Assembly: GCA_938073895.1 (NCBI GenBank)
Contig: CALJFB010000037.1
Location: 1-58,064, forward strand
Length of the DNA stretch: 58,064 nt
Direction of reading: 5' to 3'
Source of the DNA: an uncultured Flavobacteriaceae bacterium
GTDB taxonomy: Bacteria; Bacteroidota; Bacteroidia; Flavobacteriales; Flavobacteriaceae
Positions 57,092 to 58,064 of the stretch are shown piece after piece (positions within the stretch are counted from its first letter, which is position 1; each line of letters opens with the position of its first letter). Below the pieces are notes generated by a model. That model was not told the DNA's origin. It worked only from the letters and a program-made list of their open reading frames with translations, and ran no database searches. A program made the translations under genes and the position numbers.

Positions 57092-57474
57092 AATGCTAAA
57101 AATTCTTTTAAAATAGGTAAATCGGCTTCAGCCCAATCTAAATTAATCAATTCTTCTTTATTAACTAAAACAAAATCAGAATGTTCTTTCAAAATTAATT
57201 CGCCTGAAATATATTTAGCAGTAAAAGGAATTAATTCAATTTTAAAATCTAGATATTGATGAATAACTGGTGTCAATTTCTTATTTATTTCAATTTGAAT
57301 ATTTAACTCCTCAAATATTTCCCTTTTAATACAATCGATTTCAGATTCTCCTTTTTCAATTTTTCCGCCTGCGAATTCCCATTTTAAGTGAAGTTTCATT
57401 GTTTCACTTCTTTGAACAGCTAAAACTTTATTGCCAAAGTGTATTATTGCACAAGTTACAGGAATTCCTTTCAT
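57088..57474 (-). CDS. NUDIX hydrolase, MutT-like (d)NTP pyrophosphohydrolase
   Basis: This 128-residue protein has the Nudix box GGKIEKGES...KREIFEELNI (pattern Gx5Ex7REUxEE). The start GIPVTCAIIHFGNKVLAVQRS and the short length fit MutT-like sanitisation of (deoxy)nucleoside triphosphates. It begins 1 bp after the polA stop and overlaps the helicase start by 4 bp, so the three form one minus-strand unit. Confidence 0.9.
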   Translation of the reverse strand: MKGIPVTCAIIHFGNKVLAVQRSETMKLHLKWEFAGGKIEKGESEIDCIKREIFEELNIQIEINKKLTPVIHQYLDFKIELIPFTAKYISGELILKEHSDFVLVNKEELINLDWAEADLPILKEFLAL

Positions 57475-57475
57475 A

Positions 57476-58063
57476 TTAATGTGCTTCCAACCAATTTAAA
57501 CCTGTATCTACTTCAACATCTAAAGGAACATCCATAATAAAGGCATTTTCCATTTCAGTTTTAATAAGCGTTTGCATGTCTTTAAGTTCTGGTTTGTACA
57601 CATCAAATACCAATTCATCGTGCACTTGTAATAACATTTTAGTTTTGTAATTGCCAGTTTTTAATTTGTTATGAATATTAATCATAGCAATTTTAATAAT
57701 ATCGGCAGCAGAACCTTGTATTGGTGCGTTTACCGCATTACGTTCTGCAGCACCACGAACAACTGCATTTCTGGAATTTATATCTTTTAGGTAACGTCTT
57801 CTATCTAAAACTGTGGTAACATAACCATTATCTCTTGCAAAATCCACTTGCTCGCTCATATAAGCTTTTAGCTTTGGATAGGTTTCGTAATACGTGTCTA
57901 TTAATTCTTTGGCTTCGCTACGCGATAAGTTGGTTTGGTTGCTTAGTCCAAATGCCGAAACACCATAAACTATTCCAAAATTTACTGTTTTTGCGTTACT
58001 ACGTTGTTCTCTTGTTACTTCATTTAAAGGTACATTAAATACTTTTGCAGCTGTAGAAGCGTG
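57476..58063 (-). CDS. polA: DNA polymerase I, C-terminal part
   Basis: The frame is open to the window edge, where the 5' part is cut off, and 195 residues are visible. HASTAAKVF, RSNAKTVNFGIVYGVSAFGLS (finger helix), NAPIQGSAADIIK and QVHDELVFD (motif C) are all polymerase A palm/finger signatures. The polymerase fills gaps in DNA repair and Okazaki-fragment processing. An internal ATG within the finger region is not the real start. Confidence 0.95.
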   Translation of the reverse strand, partial: HASTAAKVFNVPLNEVTREQRSNAKTVNFGIVYGVSAFGLSNQTNLSRSEAKELIDTYYETYPKLKAYMSEQVDFARDNGYVTTVLDRRRYLKDINSRNAVVRGAAERNAVNAPIQGSAADIIKIAMINIHNKLKTGNYKTKMLLQVHDELVFDVYKPELKDMQTLIKTEMENAFIMDVPLDVEVDTGLNWLEAH

Positions 58064-58064
58064 A

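Noticed and set aside
57476-57859. Short stand-alone ORF starting at an internal ATG in the polA region
   Set aside because: The frame is open to the window edge and carries polymerase motifs before that ATG; it is part of polA.
1-58064. CRISPR array, tRNA or rRNA genes, prophage
   Set aside because: No regularly spaced direct repeats, no cloverleaf with a CCA-type end and no phage structural or integrase gene were found on reading.

Overview
The window reads as chromosomal DNA of a marine-type member of the Flavobacteriaceae (Bacteroidota). The evidence is its strong AT-richness, TAnnTTTG-type -7 promoter boxes with an upstream TTG (clearest before rplM at 46451-46480 and sucA at 9286-9318), a PorT-family barrel and several outer-membrane barrels of Bacteroidota type, and sucA-sucB, ExbB/ExbD and TatD-asparaginase blocks of the kind flavobacteria carry. 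No rRNA, tRNA, CRISPR array, transposase or phage gene was seen.

Layout. 1-209 is the tail of a YraN-type nuclease gene. 487-7211 is a four-gene multidrug efflux operon on the minus strand (tetR, tolC-like, membrane fusion protein, RND permease) with a candidate operator in front of tetR. 7335-13727 holds a polyprenyl synthetase, small unknown proteins and the 2-oxoglutarate dehydrogenase genes sucA and sucB, with a secreted small protein gene between them. 14038-17232 is a compact plus-strand operon: a coiled-coil protein, a protein with a Roadblock/longin-like C-terminal domain, a Ras/Rab-like small GTPase and a hybrid histidine kinase. 17341-24849 has a TerB-like protein, mfd, a TlpA-like thioredoxin and aspS. 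24850-25913 is a decayed island in which a single-gene cassette has inserted into a small membrane-protein gene. 25914-31000 holds a ClC protein, tadA, a retropepsin-like protein, tatD and a type I asparaginase. 31130-34238 is an ExbB/TM/ExbD/ExbD energy-transduction operon followed by a PorT-like barrel. 34266-46403 is almost all minus strand: a PAP2-like protein, rpoN, asnS, an MMPL/RND exporter, a barrel, frr, pyrH, tsf, rpsB, rpsI and rplM. 46613-51470 is plus strand: an ABC-F protein, a YgiQ radical SAM protein and a TspO-like membrane protein. 51476-58064 is minus strand: two secreted or outer-membrane unknowns, a PLD-helicase, a NUDIX hydrolase and the 3' end of polA.

The two places most worth attention are the GTPase/Roadblock-like/histidine kinase operon, which looks like a prokaryotic small-GTPase signalling module, and the nested insertion at 24912-25912. 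In the latter, the two halves of a host reading frame rejoin exactly in frame when a cassette is removed that has a 9-bp inverted end pair and a structured, attC-like tail. A family of structured repeats (17894-17980 and, inverted, 48436-48540), whose hairpin arms change on both sides, is a further notable element.

All calls come from reading the sequence and from remembered family features. No database search was run.
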